IMG/VR virus record: IMGVR_UViG_3300035701_000262
Span: 1-25,423 of that record
Length of the DNA: 25,423 nucleotides
Direction: 5' to 3' (one strand)
Source: a virus
Positions 24,337 through 25,423 of the stretch are shown piece after piece. The notes below the pieces were generated by a model that did not search any database, was not told the origin of the DNA, and saw only the letters and a list, made by a program, of their open reading frames with translations. Numbering within the stretch: the first letter of the stretch is position 1; each line of letters opens with the position of its first letter. Position numbers and translations under genes: made by a program.

Positions 24337-24667
24337 ACTCGTCATTTTCAATAGCTTTTATGCTATGGTTTTTATCTATTAGTTCTAAAAAGTAATACAA
24401 TAATCTGCCAATAAATGTCAAAGTATTAGCTAATTTATTTTTACCAATTACTGAGCTAATTGTCTCATCCTCATTTCCAAACTTATAAATACTGTAATGT
24501 TTTATTAAAGTTGAGTTGAATAATCTACCACACACTACATTTCCCAATTGATCTATTGCTCTAGCTATATTATAAAAATACTTTCTTCTTCCTAAATAAA
24601 ATATTGAAAATATAAATCCTATTGGAAAAATTATAATTGATACTACTATTGCTATTATAAGAATCAT
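24335..24667 (-). CDS. Small membrane protein with one N-terminal transmembrane segment
   Basis: This 110-aa protein opens with a strongly hydrophobic stretch of about 24 residues (MILIIAIVVSIIIFPIGFIF and onward) ending in LGRRKYF, a positively charged boundary typical of a membrane anchor with the rest in the cytoplasm. The soluble part carries YKFGNEDETISSVIGKN (about residues 61-77) followed by TLTFIGRLLYYFLELIDKNH, a possible second amphipathic or membrane helix. Similar small proteins with a DETIS..GKN-type motif occur in many phages, from memory, with no known function. It could be a holin-like or envelope-associated factor, but one anchor and a conserved cytoplasmic tail do not prove that. 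It is coupled to the previous gene by an ATGA overlap and sits 41 bp before the tail-fibre gene. Confidence 0.75.
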   Translation of the reverse strand: MILIIAIVVSIIIFPIGFIFSIFYLGRRKYFYNIARAIDQLGNVVCGRLFNSTLIKHYSIYKFGNEDETISSVIGKNKLANTLTFIGRLLYYFLELIDKNHSIKAIENDE

Positions 24668-25098
24668 AACTGATCTATAAAAGTTTTTCCTTGTGTTATT
24701 GCATTGTCTTTAGTAACTGTATTTAATTCTTTAGCGTATGTTATACCTTGTGCAATTAATTGCCAATAAGCGTTATTTGGCAAGTTTCCATCTTCATCAG
24801 GACCTATTCCATTAGATTGTTCATCTGTCACACCTAATACAATTTGTGGCAATAGCAAATCATCCATCTCTGTATTTATTTTATTAGCTTGTCCTTCAGG
24901 CAAAACTGTCAATGTCTTAAACATATCTATTACCTCTACTACATTAGCACTCACATCAAAAAAAGCATCTAAATCATTATTCCCATTTAATGTTATTTTT
25001 AATCTATTAATTAATGAGAAATATTGCTGTACTGAACTATTTCGTAAATAGTGTACTATATAATAATAATGTTTTGCTTTTAATCTAATTTGTACCAT
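24664..25098 (-). CDS. Hypothetical protein (144 aa)
   Basis: I do not recognise this protein. It starts with a basic, tyrosine-rich stretch (KHYYYIVHYLRN around residues 9-20) and then looks like a mostly helical, acidic soluble protein with no signal peptide and no cysteine. The second half holds a Gly/Asp/Glu/Asn-rich loop (about residues 94-107) followed by another helix. The leader before the ATG is A/T-rich with no Shine-Dalgarno, as elsewhere in the window. Its TGA stop overlaps the ATG of the next gene in an ATGA junction, which suggests translational coupling to the 110-aa membrane protein. Its place between two fibre-like genes suggests a virion or assembly function, but nothing in the sequence shows this. 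Confidence 0.75.
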   Translation of the reverse strand: MVQIRLKAKHYYYIVHYLRNSSVQQYFSLINRLKITLNGNNDLDAFFDVSANVVEVIDMFKTLTVLPEGQANKINTEMDDLLLPQIVLGVTDEQSNGIGPDEDGNLPNNAYWQLIAQGITYAKELNTVTKDNAITQGKTFIDQL

Positions 25099-25110
25099 AT
25101 TTTTTGTATT

Positions 25111-25423
25111 TTATTCAATGTAAAGTGTTCCTGAAAATATACTTAATGTTGGAGCTATTGTATTAGTAGATATTACCTTCATTTCAATATAATTACCTTC
25201 AGTAACACTAATTGACAACGCATTATTATTATAAGTCCTAAAAATAGCTGATGCTGTTGAAGACGCCACTAATGTATCAGTTGTATTATTTAACCTTATA
25301 CTAACAGTAATTGAAGTTATCGTTCCAGTTGTAGCTGAGTATGAAGTAATGTAAGCTTTTTTTATTATGCCTGTTTTTGGAATATATACTCTTGACTGAT
25401 CAGCAGTTGTACTATTACTTCTA
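25111..25423 (-). CDS. Virion structural protein, C-terminal end only (partial)
   Basis: This gene enters from beyond the right edge; only its last 103 codons and a TAA stop (25111-25113) are in the window. The visible part is a beta-rich, Ser/Thr/Asn-rich segment with SRVYIPKTGIIKKAYI near its start, then IRLNNTTDT, then GNYIEMKVI, ending in IFSGTLYIE. From memory, this pattern resembles C-terminal domains of tail or fibre-associated proteins in phages of Bacteroidota and marine bacteria. It precedes the 144-aa gene by 12 bp and belongs to the same transcription unit as the collagen-like fibre downstream, so a receptor-binding or fibre role is plausible. I see no catalytic motif. The reading frame is clear because it is the only minus frame without stops across the segment; the functional name is an inference. 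Confidence 0.7.
   Translation of the reverse strand, partial: RSNSTTADQSRVYIPKTGIIKKAYITSYSATTGTITSITVSIRLNNTTDTLVASSTASAIFRTYNNNALSISVTEGNYIEMKVISTNTIAPTLSIFSGTLYIE

Noticed and set aside
1-25423. Stop-codon reassignment as in some crAss-like phages
   Set aside because: TAA, TAG (MCP, 247-aa gene) and TGA (TerL, oxygenase-side and 144-aa ATGA junctions) all end genes at sensible places, so the standard bacterial code applies here.
1-25423. tRNA genes, CRISPR arrays, insertion sequences, integrase or attachment sites
   Set aside because: The gaps are at most about 80 bp and hold only leaders and hairpins. No cloverleaf, spaced repeat array or transposase was seen.

Overview
The window is part of a tailed-phage genome, the virion structure and DNA-packaging module. 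All 22 genes I support lie on the minus strand and read from about 25.4 kb down to 1, so the order below is given in the direction of transcription. The base composition is AT-rich. The start codons are preceded by A-rich leaders with no Shine-Dalgarno sequence, and a few TAnnTTTG (-7 type) boxes occur in the gaps. Both traits fit a Bacteroidota (flavobacterium-like) host. The architecture fits a podovirus of the crAss-like (Crassvirales) type: a 749-aa TerL, an 811-aa portal, a 483-aa MCP, two ring/tail-tube proteins, a giant 1572-aa muzzle/stabilization protein, and then large internal (ejected) proteins. This placement rests on recognition of family patterns and not on a search. TAA, TAG and TGA all end genes here, so the standard code 11 is used, unlike some recoded crAss-like lineages.

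Region 1 (25423-22234) is the fibre block. It holds the C-terminal end of a structural protein cut by the window edge, a 144-aa unknown, a small membrane protein, a 610-aa collagen-like tail fibre with six 16-residue repeats, and a 75-aa unknown. Region 2 (22233-20926) holds assembly helpers: a GroES-like protein, a 2-oxoglutarate/Fe(II) oxygenase with an intact HxD...H...R set, and a 93-aa helical protein that is a candidate small terminase. Region 3 (20948-13625) is packaging and head: TerL, portal, acidic scaffold-like protein, MCP. Region 4 (13552-10812) holds a 247-aa virion-associated candidate between two hairpin terminators, then two ring/tail-tube proteins. Region 5 (10810-4248) is the tail tip: the giant muzzle-like protein, a cysteine-rich protein that shares a repeated domain with the muzzle C-terminus, a 270-aa conserved protein, and a degenerate GNAT-like protein. 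Region 6 (4246-1) holds three probable internal virion proteins; the last runs off the window and begins with a tandem 30-residue motif.

Genes mostly abut or overlap (several ATGA junctions), so they are probably co-transcribed. The only clear breaks are the hairpin terminators after the MCP and after the 247-aa gene, which would let head genes be made in excess of tail genes. No tRNA, CRISPR, insertion sequence, attachment site or integrase is visible. No stretch over 100 bases lacks a gene. The most interesting points are the oxygenase next to a collagen-like fibre, the three-copy cysteine-rich domain across two adjacent tail genes, and the two-part GroES-like protein.
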